Shown here one piece after another: positions 25,604 to 34,322 of a stretch of 64,000 nucleotides of DNA (positions within the stretch are counted from its first letter, which is position 1; each line of letters starts with the position of its first letter). The translations under genes were made by a program, and so were the position numbers. The notes under the pieces were generated by a model. It saw only the letters and a list, made by a program, of their open reading frames with translations, was not told the DNA's origin and did not search any database. The stretch is taken from contig NZ_JAKLTQ010000001.1 of assembly GCF_022012395.1 (NCBI RefSeq), forward strand, positions 682,001 through 746,000, in the 5' to 3' direction. This stretch comes from Arthrobacter hankyongi. GTDB taxonomy: Bacteria > Actinomycetota > Actinomycetes > Actinomycetales > Micrococcaceae.

Positions 25604-26386
25604 TCAACGGCCGCGGCGGGCAATCCGGCCGACGACGGCCGGGGGCAGGCTGCGGGCGAGCACGGCGAGCGCCTTGTAGCGCCGGGACGGGATGGACACC
25701 GCCTTGCCCGCGGCGGCGTCGCGCAGGCCCTCGCGGACCACCTGCGGGGCGTCCAGCCACATCCAGTCCGGGATGCCGCCGGTCTCCATCGCCATCCGCT
25801 GGTGGAACTCCGTGTGCGTGTAGCCGGGGCAGACCGCGGTGACCGTGACGCCGTCGGGCCCGTACTGCAGGTTCGCCCAGCGGCTGAAGTGGATCATGGC
25901 GGCCTTGGCCGTGGAGTAGCTGCCGCGCGGGGTGAAGCCGGCCATGCTGGCGATGTTGATGATGTGCCCGCGGCCGCGCCGGCGCATGCCCTGCAGCGCG
26001 GTGTGGGCCAGCGCCACCGGGACGGTGACATGGATGCGCAGCAGGTCCAGTTCGTCCTGCAGCGGGCTGTCCGCGAAGTCCGCCCGCAGCCCGAATCCGG
26101 CATTGTTGATCAGCGTGCCCACCGGGGCCGCCTCGTCGGCCAGCCGCGCCACCACCTGGTCCAGGCCCTCGTCCCGCAGCAGGTCCGCGGCCAGGGTTTC
26201 CACCCGGACGCCGGCCCGGGTGCGCAGCCGCGCGGCGGTCTCCTCCAACCGGGCCGCATCCCGGGCCACCAGCACCAGGCTGGCGCCGCGGTCCGCCAAC
26301 TGCCGGGCGAATTCCGCGCCCAGACCCGCGGTGCCGCCGGTGATCAGGACGCTTTCGGTGCCGGTAGCGGCAGGGGTTGCAGTCAT
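25604..26386 (-). CDS. Short-chain dehydrogenase/reductase
   Basis: 260 aa classical SDR. Motifs: TGGTAGLG cofactor loop near residue 17, NNAG (LINNAGFG), the catalytic Ser in NIASMAG, and YSTAK with the catalytic Tyr and Lys. ARDAARLEE after strand two suggests NADPH. The C-terminal part continues with VCPGYTHTEFHQRM, typical of DltE/YbbO-like SDRs. It is divergent from an Old Yellow Enzyme gene. The substrate is unknown. Confidence 0.9.
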   Translation of the reverse strand: MTATPAATGTESVLITGGTAGLGAEFARQLADRGASLVLVARDAARLEETAARLRTRAGVRVETLAADLLRDEGLDQVVARLADEAAPVGTLINNAGFGLRADFADSPLQDELDLLRIHVTVPVALAHTALQGMRRRGRGHIINIASMAGFTPRGSYSTAKAAMIHFSRWANLQYGPDGVTVTAVCPGYTHTEFHQRMAMETGGIPDWMWLDAPQVVREGLRDAAAGKAVSIPSRRYKALAVLARSLPPAVVGRIARRGR

Positions 26387-26503
26387 GCCTGCTACCCTGC
26401 CGTGGACCGGCGGCGCTGGCAAGGGCCCGCGCCGGTCCGGGAATAACGGCTGCGCCGGCCCGCGTTGCGAGGAACTGTTACCGAACCGTTGAGGAGTAGC
26501 TTC

Positions 26504-27577
26504 GTGAGTTTGTTTTCCCCGCTGGCCCTGGGTGACCTGGACCTGTCCAACCGGCTGGTGATGGCCCCGCTGACCCGTTCGCGTTCCGGCCGGGATGGTG
26601 TTCCCGGCGACCTGGTGGTGGAGTACTACCGCCAGCGGGCCTCGCTCGGACTGATTGTCGGCGAGGGGGTCTACCCGTCCTTCGCCGGGCAGGCCTTCGT
26701 CCGCCAGCCCGGGCTCGTCAGCAAGGAACAGGTCGAGGGATGGCGCCGCGTGACCGACGCGGTGCACGCCGAGGGCGGCCGGATCGTTGCGCAGGTGATG
26801 CATTCGGGCCGGGTGACCCATCCGGAGACCAACGGCGGGCGCGAGGTGGTGGCCCCCAGCGCGGTCGCCATCGACGGAATGACCCGCACCTACACCGGCA
26901 AGTACCCGCTGCCGGTGCCGCGCGCGCTGGCCACCGAGGAACTGCCCGGCATCATCAATGAGTTCGTGCAGGCCTCCCGCAACGCGGTCGAAGCGGGCTT
27001 TGACGGCGTGGAGCTGCACGGGGCCAACGGCTACCTGCTGCACGAGTTCCTCGCCCCGTCGGCGAACCTGCGCACCGATGCCTACGGCGGCTCGCCCGCC
27101 AACCGGGCGCGCTTCGTGGTTGAAACCACCGCCGCAGTGGCCGCGGCCATTGGCGCCGGCAAGGTAGGCCTCCGGATTTCCCCCGAGCACAATGTCCAGG
27201 GCGCGCTGGAGACCGACGCCGACGACGTCCTGGCCACCTACCGCGCACTGGTGGACGGGCTGGCGCCGCTGGACCTGGCCTACCTGAGCATCCTGCACAA
27301 GGATCCGGCCGGCCGCCTGGTCCAGGACCTGCGCGCCCGGTTCGGTGGCAAGGTCCTGCTGAACACCGGCTTCGCCGAGGTCACCACGCGCGAGGAGGCC
27401 TTGGCGCTGCTGGACGGGAACCGGGCGGACGCCGTCGTCGTGGGCCGGCCGGCCCTTGCCAACCCGGACCTGCTGCGCCGCTGGCGGGAAGACCTGCCGC
27501 TGAACGCGCCGGATTCCGCCACCTTCTACACCGAGGGAGCCGAGGGCTACACGGATTACCCGTTCTGGCGGAACTGA
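26504..27577 (+). CDS. Old Yellow Enzyme family alkene reductase
   Basis: 357 aa FMN barrel. GTG at 26504 with GAGGAG 7 nt upstream begins the conserved SLFSPLALGDLDLSNRLVMAPLTRSR. Substrate-binding His and Asn are in ELHGANGYLLHEFLAP, and the FMN phosphate site is in ADAVVVGRPALANPDL. Homologues such as NemA reduce activated C=C bonds, nitro-esters and quinones with NAD(P)H. It is divergent from the SDR and its last 22 nt overlap the end of the opposing metallo-beta-lactamase/rhodanese gene. Confidence 0.93.
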   Translation: MSLFSPLALGDLDLSNRLVMAPLTRSRSGRDGVPGDLVVEYYRQRASLGLIVGEGVYPSFAGQAFVRQPGLVSKEQVEGWRRVTDAVHAEGGRIVAQVMHSGRVTHPETNGGREVVAPSAVAIDGMTRTYTGKYPLPVPRALATEELPGIINEFVQASRNAVEAGFDGVELHGANGYLLHEFLAPSANLRTDAYGGSPANRARFVVETTAAVAAAIGAGKVGLRISPEHNVQGALETDADDVLATYRALVDGLAPLDLAYLSILHKDPAGRLVQDLRARFGGKVLLNTGFAEVTTREEALALLDGNRADAVVVGRPALANPDLLRRWREDLPLNAPDSATFYTEGAEGYTDYPFWRN

Positions 27578-28920
27578 ACCGGTCTCCCGGCGGCTTCGAT
27601 GTCCCGGTAGTCCGCGTCGATCAGCACCACGTCGCGGCCGGCCCGCTGCAGCAGGCTGGCCGCGACGGACGCCCGGTAGCCTGAGGCGCAGTGCACCCAG
27701 AGCCGGCCCGGCGGCAGCTCGTCGAGCCGGGGCAGCAGCTCATGCACCGGGATGTTCAGCGCGCCGTCCAGATGCGACCGGGCGTACTCGTCCGTGCGGC
27801 GCACGTCCAGCAGCACCTCGGCTGGCCCCGGCCGGCGCGGCACGGCGTCCCAGCCCACCCGCGGGTAGTCCGCCGTCGCCGCCTCCGGCGCCCAGTCACC
27901 AGGCCCGGCGCCCAGGCTCGCGTCCGGTGACTCGAAGCCGATCCGGGCCAGGTCCCGGATCGCGCGCTCGACCTCCGCGTGCGAACCGAGCAGGGTCAGC
28001 GGCCGGTTCCAGGGCAGCACCCAGCCCACATAGGCGGTGAACCTGGTGCCCTTGCCATACTCGAAACTGACCGAGCCGCGCAGGTGGCTGCTGGCATAGG
28101 CCACCCGGTTGCGCACGTCCACCACCCATTCGCCGGCCCGCAGCCGCCGCTGCAGCTCGGCCGGGTCCAGCGATTCGGGGACCGCCAGGTCCGCCGGGCC
28201 CGCGCCGTGGCGGTTCACCGGCGCCATGTGCGCGTAGTAGGACGGGTAGGCGCCGAGGTTGGCGATCAGCTCGCGGACGAAGTGGTCCTGGTCCGGGTCG
28301 GTCAGCACGTGGTTGCCCGCCAGCTGCTCGGCAACGGTCGAGGACGCGCTGCGGGTGGCCGGGCCGCTGGAGCAGAAGGACCCGAAGCCATGGGTGGGAT
28401 ACAAGGCGGCCTCCGGTGACGCTTCGGCGGCCAGCCGGCGGGCGGAGGCATACTGCTGGCGGGCCAGCGCCTCGGTGTCCTGGGGCCGGACCAGGTCGGT
28501 GCGGCCGACCGAGCCGTAGAGCAGGCTGCCGCCGGAGAAGACCGCCTGCTCGCCGCCGTCCTGCACGATGTAGGACAGGTGCGTATGGGTGTGGCCGGGG
28601 GTGGCCAGCACCCTGACCCGCAGCCGGCCGACGGCAATCACGTCCCCGTCCTGCACCGGGGTGCGGTCGAAGGCCACCTCGTCCGCGGCGTTGACCAGGT
28701 ACTGCGCCCGGTGCGCCTGGGCCAGCTGCAGCCCGCCGCTGAGGTAGTCATTGTGGATGTGGGTCTCGGCTATGTGGGTCAGGCGCACGCCGGCCTCCCG
28801 GACCGCCGCTTCCAGCCGGTCCGTGTCCCGCTGCGGGTCCACCACCAGTGCGACGGTACCGTCATGCACCAGGTAGCTGCGGTCCCCCAGCGGCGGGGTT
28901 TCGATCACGACGACATCCAC
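27556..28920 (-). CDS. Metallo-beta-lactamase/rhodanese fusion (ETHE1-like persulfide dioxygenase family)
   Basis: 454 aa. GTG at 28920 has GAGGAGG just upstream. Residues 1-230 are a metallo-beta-lactamase domain with THIHNDYLSGG and TPGHTHTHLSY, the ETHE1-type pattern with one mononuclear iron site. Two rhodanese domains follow. The first (WVVDVRNRVAYASSHLRGSV) has no active Cys; the second has one in HCASGYRAS. This layout is common for sulfur-transfer or persulfide-oxidising proteins that handle glutathione- or other thiol-bound sulfur. It ends inside the opposing Old Yellow Enzyme gene (22-nt tail-to-tail overlap). Confidence 0.88.
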   Translation of the reverse strand: MDVVVIETPPLGDRSYLVHDGTVALVVDPQRDTDRLEAAVREAGVRLTHIAETHIHNDYLSGGLQLAQAHRAQYLVNAADEVAFDRTPVQDGDVIAVGRLRVRVLATPGHTHTHLSYIVQDGGEQAVFSGGSLLYGSVGRTDLVRPQDTEALARQQYASARRLAAEASPEAALYPTHGFGSFCSSGPATRSASSTVAEQLAGNHVLTDPDQDHFVRELIANLGAYPSYYAHMAPVNRHGAGPADLAVPESLDPAELQRRLRAGEWVVDVRNRVAYASSHLRGSVSFEYGKGTRFTAYVGWVLPWNRPLTLLGSHAEVERAIRDLARIGFESPDASLGAGPGDWAPEAATADYPRVGWDAVPRRPGPAEVLLDVRRTDEYARSHLDGALNIPVHELLPRLDELPPGRLWVHCASGYRASVAASLLQRAGRDVVLIDADYRDIEAAGRPVQFRQNG

Positions 28921-29084
28921 GGTGCCTCCTCGGGTCCTGTTTCCATGGTGCGCACGATCGCGCCGTCTGGGAACACCCCGCACCTGGCAATTTGGGCGGG
29001 ATAGATGCTGTTATCCGTCCGGATTAGTGCAACTATCCCGCCCAAGTTTTGGGAGTGGGAGGGCGGGGGTGGCGCCGGGGCCGG

Positions 29085-29579
29085 CTACCGGCCGAGGACC
29101 CGGTGCAGGAACCGGTCGGTGCGCTCGCGCAGCCCGGCGATCCGTTCGGCGGTGACGGCCTCGGGGTCCGGGTGGATGGGCGTGGCCGGCACCTGCTGCC
29201 GGACGTTGGCCGAGCAGACGAAGTCCGCGCAGATCAGCGTGCCGACGCTGTTGCCGTCGCGCCCGGACTGTCCGGCCCGGCGTGCCACGTACAGGTAGAC
29301 GTCCTCCTCCGAATGCACGTCCTGGCACAGGCCGCAGAGCACCCGCCGGTTGCCCGGCGCGGAGGTTTCCGGTGCCCGGAGCAGGACGCCCACGGGCTTG
29401 CCCTCCAGCGGGGTGACGAGGTAGCCGCGCTGCGGCATCTTCGGGTCCCGCCAGCCGAGGTAGTCCAGGTTGTCCCAGTCCAGTTCGGCGAAGCCGGCGG
29501 GCAGGTTCAGGGCCGCCACCTCGGAGCGGGTGGCGTTGATGAAGGATTTACGGATGGCAGGGGCGGTGAGTTGTTCCAT
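29085..29579 (-). CDS. FBP-domain protein (FusB-like treble-clef zinc finger)
   Basis: 164 aa. It has the FBP pattern: an N-terminal helical part (MEQLTAPAIRKSFINATRSE), then a four-cysteine treble clef with CGLC and CADFVC, and helices with VTAERIAGLRERTDRFL. The C-terminal half resembles FusB/FusC proteins, which bind elongation factor G and rescue it from fusidic acid. In actinobacterial chromosomes these proteins are usually not known to confer resistance. I use ATG 29579, where the family N-terminus begins. Confidence 0.82.
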   Translation of the reverse strand: MEQLTAPAIRKSFINATRSEVAALNLPAGFAELDWDNLDYLGWRDPKMPQRGYLVTPLEGKPVGVLLRAPETSAPGNRRVLCGLCQDVHSEEDVYLYVARRAGQSGRDGNSVGTLICADFVCSANVRQQVPATPIHPDPEAVTAERIAGLRERTDRFLHRVLGR

Positions 29580-29956
29580 GGTTTGAGGCTTCCTGGTCGG
29601 AGCTGGCAGTGGCTTAGCTGGCCGCCGGCAGATTCCGGGCACACGGAGGCGGCGCGGCACAGGGCTGCGCGGACCGTGCCAAAGCGGGCACGGCCGGGCC
29701 GGGCAGGAACCTGGGACGCTTCAGACGGTGGTGTCCCCAGATGCTGGCGCAGGACGGGCCGCACTGCAGGCCATTGCGGCCGCCTCGCTTCCCACAGCAG
29801 CGCTACGCATGCTCATCAGTCCTGTCGTCGCCAAGAAACCGCCCACAGAGCGTGGGCGCGGCTAGATTCTAACCGCTTCCGGCGCCGGCCGCCAAGGCAG
29901 GCAGGGCATTGGCAGCGTCCGCCTGCGTGGTGCGGGACTCTCGGCTGCGGCCAGGC
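29580..29956. other. 377-nt gap without a recognised gene
   Basis: Between the FBP gene and the M50 protease gene, both on the minus strand. Only short, poorly biased open frames are present. A small hairpin with arms CGCCCAC/GTGGGCG lies near 29838-29858. I see no tRNA-like fold, convincing promoter or repeat. It probably holds the promoter of the FBP gene and the 3' end of the protease transcript. Confidence 0.5.
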
Positions 29957-30718
29957 TCAGCTGAGGCTGCCGGCCACGGCGCCCAGCCCGGCAAGGCAGG
30001 AAGCGGCGATGACCGCGGCGAAGCCGCCGAGCCAGACGGCGGCCGGCACGCCGGTGCCCCGGGAAAGGATGAAGGCGTCCGAGCTGGCCAGCTCCTGCCG
30101 GCGCCGGGTGTGCACGCCGAAGACCTTGAACCAGTCGCGCACGGCTCCCACGAGCAGCGCGATGCCGATGGCCAGGGTGAAGTAGCCCAGGAACAGCGGC
30201 GTGGCGTACCAGACCAGCAGCGCGGCCGCGGCCGCGCAGGCCAGGGCGATGACCACCCCCTGCCAGTTGCGGATGAACAGCAGCGTGGCCAGGAACAGCA
30301 GCGCACTGACGGACAGCGCGAGCCCGGACCAGCCGGCATAGGCCGCCCAGACCAGGGCGGCGCCGACGACGGCGGGGGCCGGGTAGCCCCAGAAGCCGGA
30401 CCATGCCGCACCGGCCCTGCCGTTGCGCCGGCTCAGGCTGTGCATGGCACCGGAGTGGTCGAAGCGCAGGTGGATGCCCTTGACGACCTGCCCGGTCATC
30501 AGCGCGGCGAAGGCATGGCCGAGCTCATGGACCACCGTGACAAAGAGCCCGAACCAGCGCCAGGAGACCCGCGGGACGGACACGGCGACGGCGGCGGCCA
30601 GGATGGCGGCGAGGACCAGCGCGGAGGGCTCCACCGGGGTGCCCCGTTCGAACCCGGCGAGGACCTTGTCCCACCACTGCGCCGCGATGTCCTGGGCGGT
30701 GCCCGCTGCTGCGTCCAT
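29957..30718 (-). CDS. M50-type membrane metalloprotease-like protein
   Basis: 253 aa with about six membrane segments. HELGH at residues 64-68 inside a hydrophobic stretch (LFVTVVHELGHAFAALMTG) is the zinc site of site-2-protease-like M50B proteins. The second zinc ligand (an Asp in a later helix, as in LDG) is not obvious; the only nearby acidic candidate is in RNWQGVVIALAC, which lacks it, so activity is uncertain. ATG 30718 has GAGGAG about 15 nt upstream. It is divergent from the doxX-like gene. The role is unknown. Confidence 0.8.
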   Translation of the reverse strand: MDAAAGTAQDIAAQWWDKVLAGFERGTPVEPSALVLAAILAAAVAVSVPRVSWRWFGLFVTVVHELGHAFAALMTGQVVKGIHLRFDHSGAMHSLSRRNGRAGAAWSGFWGYPAPAVVGAALVWAAYAGWSGLALSVSALLFLATLLFIRNWQGVVIALACAAAAALLVWYATPLFLGYFTLAIGIALLVGAVRDWFKVFGVHTRRRQELASSDAFILSRGTGVPAAVWLGGFAAVIAASCLAGLGAVAGSLS

Positions 30719-30818
30719 GCTCGGCCGGATCTCCTCTTCGGTAGGGTGCGTGTTCGGTCGGGTGTGTGCCTGCGGAACAGTAGCAGGGGAAGCTGTACGG
30801 CTGCCGAATCCCGCCAAT

Positions 30819-30849
30819 AGTTGACAGTTCAACTTTAATCCGGCATCAT
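30819..30849 (+). promoter_or_regulatory. Promoter with inverted repeat before the DoxX gene
   Basis: TTGACA (30821-30826) and CATCAT (30844-30849), 17-nt spacing. An inverted repeat AGTTGA-N4-TCAACT (30819-30834) overlaps the -35 box, and another TAGTTGAA lies at about 30851, suggesting a MarR/HxlR-type operator. The start codon is at 30937. Confidence 0.5.
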
Positions 30850-30936
30850 TTAGTTGAAGCGTCAATCATGAATGCTCGTCGCCGGCCCTGGCGGCCAAGC
30901 CATTGACCACCACGACCCACAAAACGTGAGGATTAC

Positions 30937-31371
30937 ATGAACAACCCCGCCCTGAACACCGCCGCCCGCACCGTACTGCGCATCGTCGTCGGCTTCCTGT
31001 TCGCTGCCCACGGCTGGCAGAAGTTCAACCAGTTCACCATCGCCGGCACCCAGGGCGCCTTTGCCCAGATGGGCGTGCCCGCCGCTGACCTGGTCGCCCC
31101 GGTCATTGCCACGCTGGAACTGGTTGGCGGCATCGCGCTGATCCTGGGCGTGCTGTCCCGGCCCTTCGCCCTGCTGCTGACCCTGAACATGCTCGGCGCG
31201 CTGGTGCTCGTGCACGCCTCGGCCGGCGTCTTCGTCGAGGCCGGCGGCTTCGAACTGGTCCTCATCCTCGCGGCTGCCGCCCTCGCCGTGGCGCTGGTGG
31301 GCCCGGGCAAGCTGTCCGTGGACAACGCCCTGTTCGGCCGCAAGCAGTCCAAGCTGGCCATCCTGGCCTAA
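30937..31371 (+). CDS. DoxX-family membrane protein
   Basis: 144 aa, four hydrophobic helices. The typical DoxX start is present (RTVLRIVVGFLFAAHGWQKF, with the HGWQK motif), as are PVIATLELVGGIALILG and LTLNMLGALVLVHASAGVF. DoxX proteins are poorly defined inner-membrane proteins linked to thiol or oxidative stress in actinobacteria. AGGA precedes the ATG; a promoter with an inverted repeat lies upstream and a textbook terminator downstream, so it is a single-gene unit. Confidence 0.92.
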   Translation: MNNPALNTAARTVLRIVVGFLFAAHGWQKFNQFTIAGTQGAFAQMGVPAADLVAPVIATLELVGGIALILGVLSRPFALLLTLNMLGALVLVHASAGVFVEAGGFELVLILAAAALAVALVGPGKLSVDNALFGRKQSKLAILA

Positions 31372-31408
31372 GCGCCGGGCCTGAAGCCCACGCCTGCACG
31401 CAACTCCC

Positions 31409-31446
31409 AAGCGCGTGCCTTCCTGTGCGGAAGGCACGCGCTTTTT
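31409..31446 (+). terminator. Rho-independent terminator of the DoxX gene
   Basis: Perfect 15-bp stem, arms 31409-31423 and 31429-31443, 5-nt loop, then a run of T residues to 31446. It starts 37 nt after the stop codon. Confidence 0.88.
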
Positions 31447-31553
31447 GCCTGCCTGCAGCGGGCGCTGACGGCACCCGGAGCGGCAGGCCGACCGCGGACC
31501 GATCCGGTCCCGGCGGCCTCGCGCCCCGGAACGGCCGGGGCTAGAGTCGCAGT

Positions 31554-32423
31554 GTGGCGCACGACCAACCGCAGGGGCGCGGAGCAGACGACGGCGCAGC
31601 CCGGGACCGCTTCGTCGGCGGCCAGGACTTGGCGCGCTGGAAGACGCCGTTCGGCCGGGCGCTGGCCCGGCTGTTCCAGCGGGTCAGCCGCTGGCTGGGA
31701 CCGTATGCCGCGCTGATCCTGACCCTGCTGCTGGGAGCCACCACCGCGGCGGCGCTCACGGCCGCCACGGGCGAGGTCTATGAGTCGGTGGTGGAGGCCG
31801 ACGGCGTGGCCGTGCTGGACCACCCGCTGCTGCAGACCGCCATCGGGCTGCGCACTCCGGAGCTCGACGCCGCGGTCACCGGCTTCACGAACCTGGCCGG
31901 CGGCGTGGGCATGCCCATCCTGGCCGGCCTCGCCCTGCTGGCGCTCAGCCTGACCCGCCGCAGCTGGCTGCCGGTGCTGCTCATCGGTGCGGCGGCAGGC
32001 GGCTCGCTGCTGATGACCGTGGCGGGCAAACAGCTGACCGGACGGGCCCGGCCACCGCTGGCGGATGCGGTCCCGCCCTACGAGTATTCGGCGTCGTTCC
32101 CCAGCGGCCACTCGCTGAACTCCATCGTCATCGCCGGGATCGTGGCCTACCTGCTCATCCTGCGCCAGCGCACGCTGAGGTCCCGGGTGCTGACGATCCT
32201 GGCGGCCTCGGTGTTTGCGCTGGCCGTCGGGCTGAGCCGGGTGTTCCTGGGCCACCACTGGTTCACCGATGTCCTCGGAGCGTGGACGCTGGGCCTGGCC
32301 TGGCTGGCCGTGGTCATCACGGCGCACCGGCTGTACCTGACCGTCCGGAACCGCGGGACCGGGGGTCCGGATCAGGCCGGGCGATGGCCCGCCGGCGGGC
32401 CAGACGCTAGGTTGGAGCCGTAA
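31554..32423 (+). CDS. PAP2-family membrane phosphatase
   Basis: 289 aa with about five to six hydrophobic helices. All three PAP2 motifs are visible: KQLTGRARPP, PSGHS (SFPSGHSLNS) and SRVFLGHHWFTD. Such enzymes dephosphorylate phosphatidate, undecaprenyl pyrophosphate or related lipids on the outer face of the membrane. The N-terminal 35 residues are polar. GTG start at 31554, with weak ribosome-binding sequence. It is followed 36 nt later by the methylenetetrahydrofolate reductase gene; no functional link is evident. Confidence 0.9.
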   Translation: MAHDQPQGRGADDGAARDRFVGGQDLARWKTPFGRALARLFQRVSRWLGPYAALILTLLLGATTAAALTAATGEVYESVVEADGVAVLDHPLLQTAIGLRTPELDAAVTGFTNLAGGVGMPILAGLALLALSLTRRSWLPVLLIGAAAGGSLLMTVAGKQLTGRARPPLADAVPPYEYSASFPSGHSLNSIVIAGIVAYLLILRQRTLRSRVLTILAASVFALAVGLSRVFLGHHWFTDVLGAWTLGLAWLAVVITAHRLYLTVRNRGTGGPDQAGRWPAGGPDARLEP

Positions 32424-32459
32424 CCGCCCTGGCCGCCGGCAGCGAAGGAGCAATACCCC

Positions 32460-33341
32460 ATGGCCGAAGACGAGCGTGGAACCCTCGGCGCGGGCCCAGG
32501 ACAGTCAATGCGCCGGCTGCTGGACGGTTTCTCCCTGGAGATGACCGGCAAGGACGTGCCGGCCCTGGAGGAAGCCGCCGAGCTGATCCCACCGGGAACC
32601 CGCATCAACATAACCTTCCTGGGCAACGAGGATCAGCCGCTGCGCGTCGCGGCCGCCGCGGCGGCCAGGCGGCTGGGCTTCACCCCGGTCCCCCACATCT
32701 CGGCGCGGCGGCTGGCGTCGCAGCAGGAGCTGGAGCAGTTCCTCGATGCGCTGGCCGCCGCAGCCGCGCCCAAGGACGTGTTCGCCGTCGCCGGCGACCC
32801 GGCACAGCCGCTGGGCCCGTACGAGGATTCGCTCGCCCTGATCCGCTCCGGACTGCTGGGCAGCTACGGGATCGAACACGTCGGCATCAGCGGCTACCCC
32901 GAGGGGCACCCCGACATCAGCAACGAAATGCTGTGGCGGGCGCTGGCTGACAAGTACGCGGCGCTGCAGGACCTGGGCCTGGAATCGAGCATCATCACCC
33001 AGTTCGGCTTCGACGCGGACCCGGTGCTGGACTGGCTGGCCGAGCTGCGGCTGCGCGGGATCGGCGCACCGGTGCGGATCGGCGTGCCCGGCCCGGCCGG
33101 GATCAAGCGGCTGCTGAGCTACGCCCGGCGCTTTGGCGTGGCCAGCTCCGCCGGGATCGTGCACAAGTACGGCTTTTCGCTCACGAACCTGCTGGGCACC
33201 GCGGGCCCGGACAAGTACCTCGGCGACGTCGCGGAACGCCAGGACCGGGCCGGGCACGGCCGGGTCCTGGCGCACTTCTACACCTTCGGCGGCCTGAAGC
33301 CCACCGCCGAGTGGGTGCGGGACGTCAGGCACGCCGGATAG
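32460..33341 (+). CDS. Methylenetetrahydrofolate reductase (MetF-like)
   Basis: 293 aa FAD-dependent barrel. Visible are FSLEMTGKD near the N-terminus, NITFLGNEDQPLRVAAAA, FAVAGDPAQPLGPYEDSL and SIITQFGFDADPVLDWL, with the HYTFGG-like end HFYTFGGLKPTAEWV. It is shorter and more divergent than housekeeping MetF, and like the variant used in one-carbon catabolism. AAGGAG precedes the ATG. Members reduce methylene-THF to methyl-THF, or run in reverse to recycle methyl-THF produced by THF-dependent demethylases. A LigM-like demethylase is encoded 7 kb away at 39585-40991. Confidence 0.85.
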   Translation: MAEDERGTLGAGPGQSMRRLLDGFSLEMTGKDVPALEEAAELIPPGTRINITFLGNEDQPLRVAAAAAARRLGFTPVPHISARRLASQQELEQFLDALAAAAAPKDVFAVAGDPAQPLGPYEDSLALIRSGLLGSYGIEHVGISGYPEGHPDISNEMLWRALADKYAALQDLGLESSIITQFGFDADPVLDWLAELRLRGIGAPVRIGVPGPAGIKRLLSYARRFGVASSAGIVHKYGFSLTNLLGTAGPDKYLGDVAERQDRAGHGRVLAHFYTFGGLKPTAEWVRDVRHAG

Positions 33342-33362
33342 CGCCGCAGGCGCCGGTCCGGC

Positions 33363-34322
33363 TCAGGCCCCGGACCGCAGGCGCTGCACGTCGTCCAGGC
33401 GCGGATACGCCGCCTGGGTACCCTTCCGGGTGGCGGCGAGGGCGGCAGCAACCGAGGCAAACGCGGCCGCCTCGGCCAGGGTCCCGCCGGCGGCCAGCCG
33501 CGCCGCGAGGGCGCCGGTGAAGGCATCGCCGGCCCCGGTGGTGTCCACGGCGTCGACCTTGGTGGGGGCAATCCGCGTGACCCGGCGGCCTTCACCGGCG
33601 TCCGAGTCCAGCACCACGGAGCCGTGCGCGCCGAGGGTGACCACGGCCCGGCCCATTCCGTGGGCCGCGAACTGCAGGCGCACCTGCTCCCAGGCAGCAG
33701 CATCCGCACCGGGGCCGGGCATGTCGGCGTCGTCCAGGAACTGCGATGCCTCGTGGGAGTTCACCAGCAGGACGTCGCTGGCCTCCGCCAGGCCCTGCGG
33801 GATCTGCGCGATCGGCGAAAGGTTGAGCAGCACGGTGGCACCGGCGCCGCGCCCGGCCCGGGCGGCCGCCTGGACGGTTTCAAGGCCGACTTCGAGGCAG
33901 AGGCAGACCACGGCGGCGCCGTCGAAAACGTCCCGGGCTGCGGCGACGTCGTCCGGCGCCAGCGTGCCGTTGGCGCCGGCAGAGATCACGATGCTGTTCT
34001 CGCCGTGCGCGTCCACCGTGACGACGGCGACGCCCGTCTCCACGTCTTCGGTGCGGCGGACGCGGGACACGTCCACCCCGGCGGCTGCCACCGAGTCGAG
34101 CAGCATGTCCCCGTTGGCGTCCCGGCCCACGGCCCCGACGAGGCTGACGCGGCCGCCCAGCCGGCTGGCCGCGACCGCCTGGTTGGCACTCTTGCCGCCC
34201 GGGTTCACGGTGAAGCCTTCGCCGTGGAGGGTTTCTCCCGGCCGGGGCAGCCGCTGGGTGTAGATGGTCAGGTCCGCGTTCAGCGAACCAACGACGACGA
34301 TCCGGCCGGCCCGGGGATTCAC
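33363..34322 (-). CDS. rbsK: Ribokinase
   Basis: 319 aa PfkB-family sugar kinase. The N-terminus (IVVVGSLNADLTIYTQRLPRPGETLHG) and NPGGKSANQAVAASRLG are typical of RbsK, and the catalytic base with anion hole is in VDTTGAGDAFTGALAARL. It phosphorylates ribose to ribose 5-phosphate. The GTG start at 34322 overlaps the stop of the upstream MFS gene by 4 nt (GTGA), so translation is coupled. In this operon ribose comes from nucleosides cleaved by the nucleoside hydrolase. Confidence 0.92.
   Translation of the reverse strand: MNPRAGRIVVVGSLNADLTIYTQRLPRPGETLHGEGFTVNPGGKSANQAVAASRLGGRVSLVGAVGRDANGDMLLDSVAAAGVDVSRVRRTEDVETGVAVVTVDAHGENSIVISAGANGTLAPDDVAAARDVFDGAAVVCLCLEVGLETVQAAARAGRGAGATVLLNLSPIAQIPQGLAEASDVLLVNSHEASQFLDDADMPGPGADAAAWEQVRLQFAAHGMGRAVVTLGAHGSVVLDSDAGEGRRVTRIAPTKVDAVDTTGAGDAFTGALAARLAAGGTLAEAAAFASVAAALAATRKGTQAAYPRLDDVQRLRSGA

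Noticed and set aside
29085-29579. Fusidic acid resistance gene
   Set aside because: Only the general FBP/FusB-type fold is seen; chromosomal actinobacterial homologues are not established resistance proteins.
29580-29956. A tRNA or small RNA gene in the 377-nt gap
   Set aside because: The hairpin near 29838 is short and no cloverleaf or T-tract follows; nothing supports an RNA gene.
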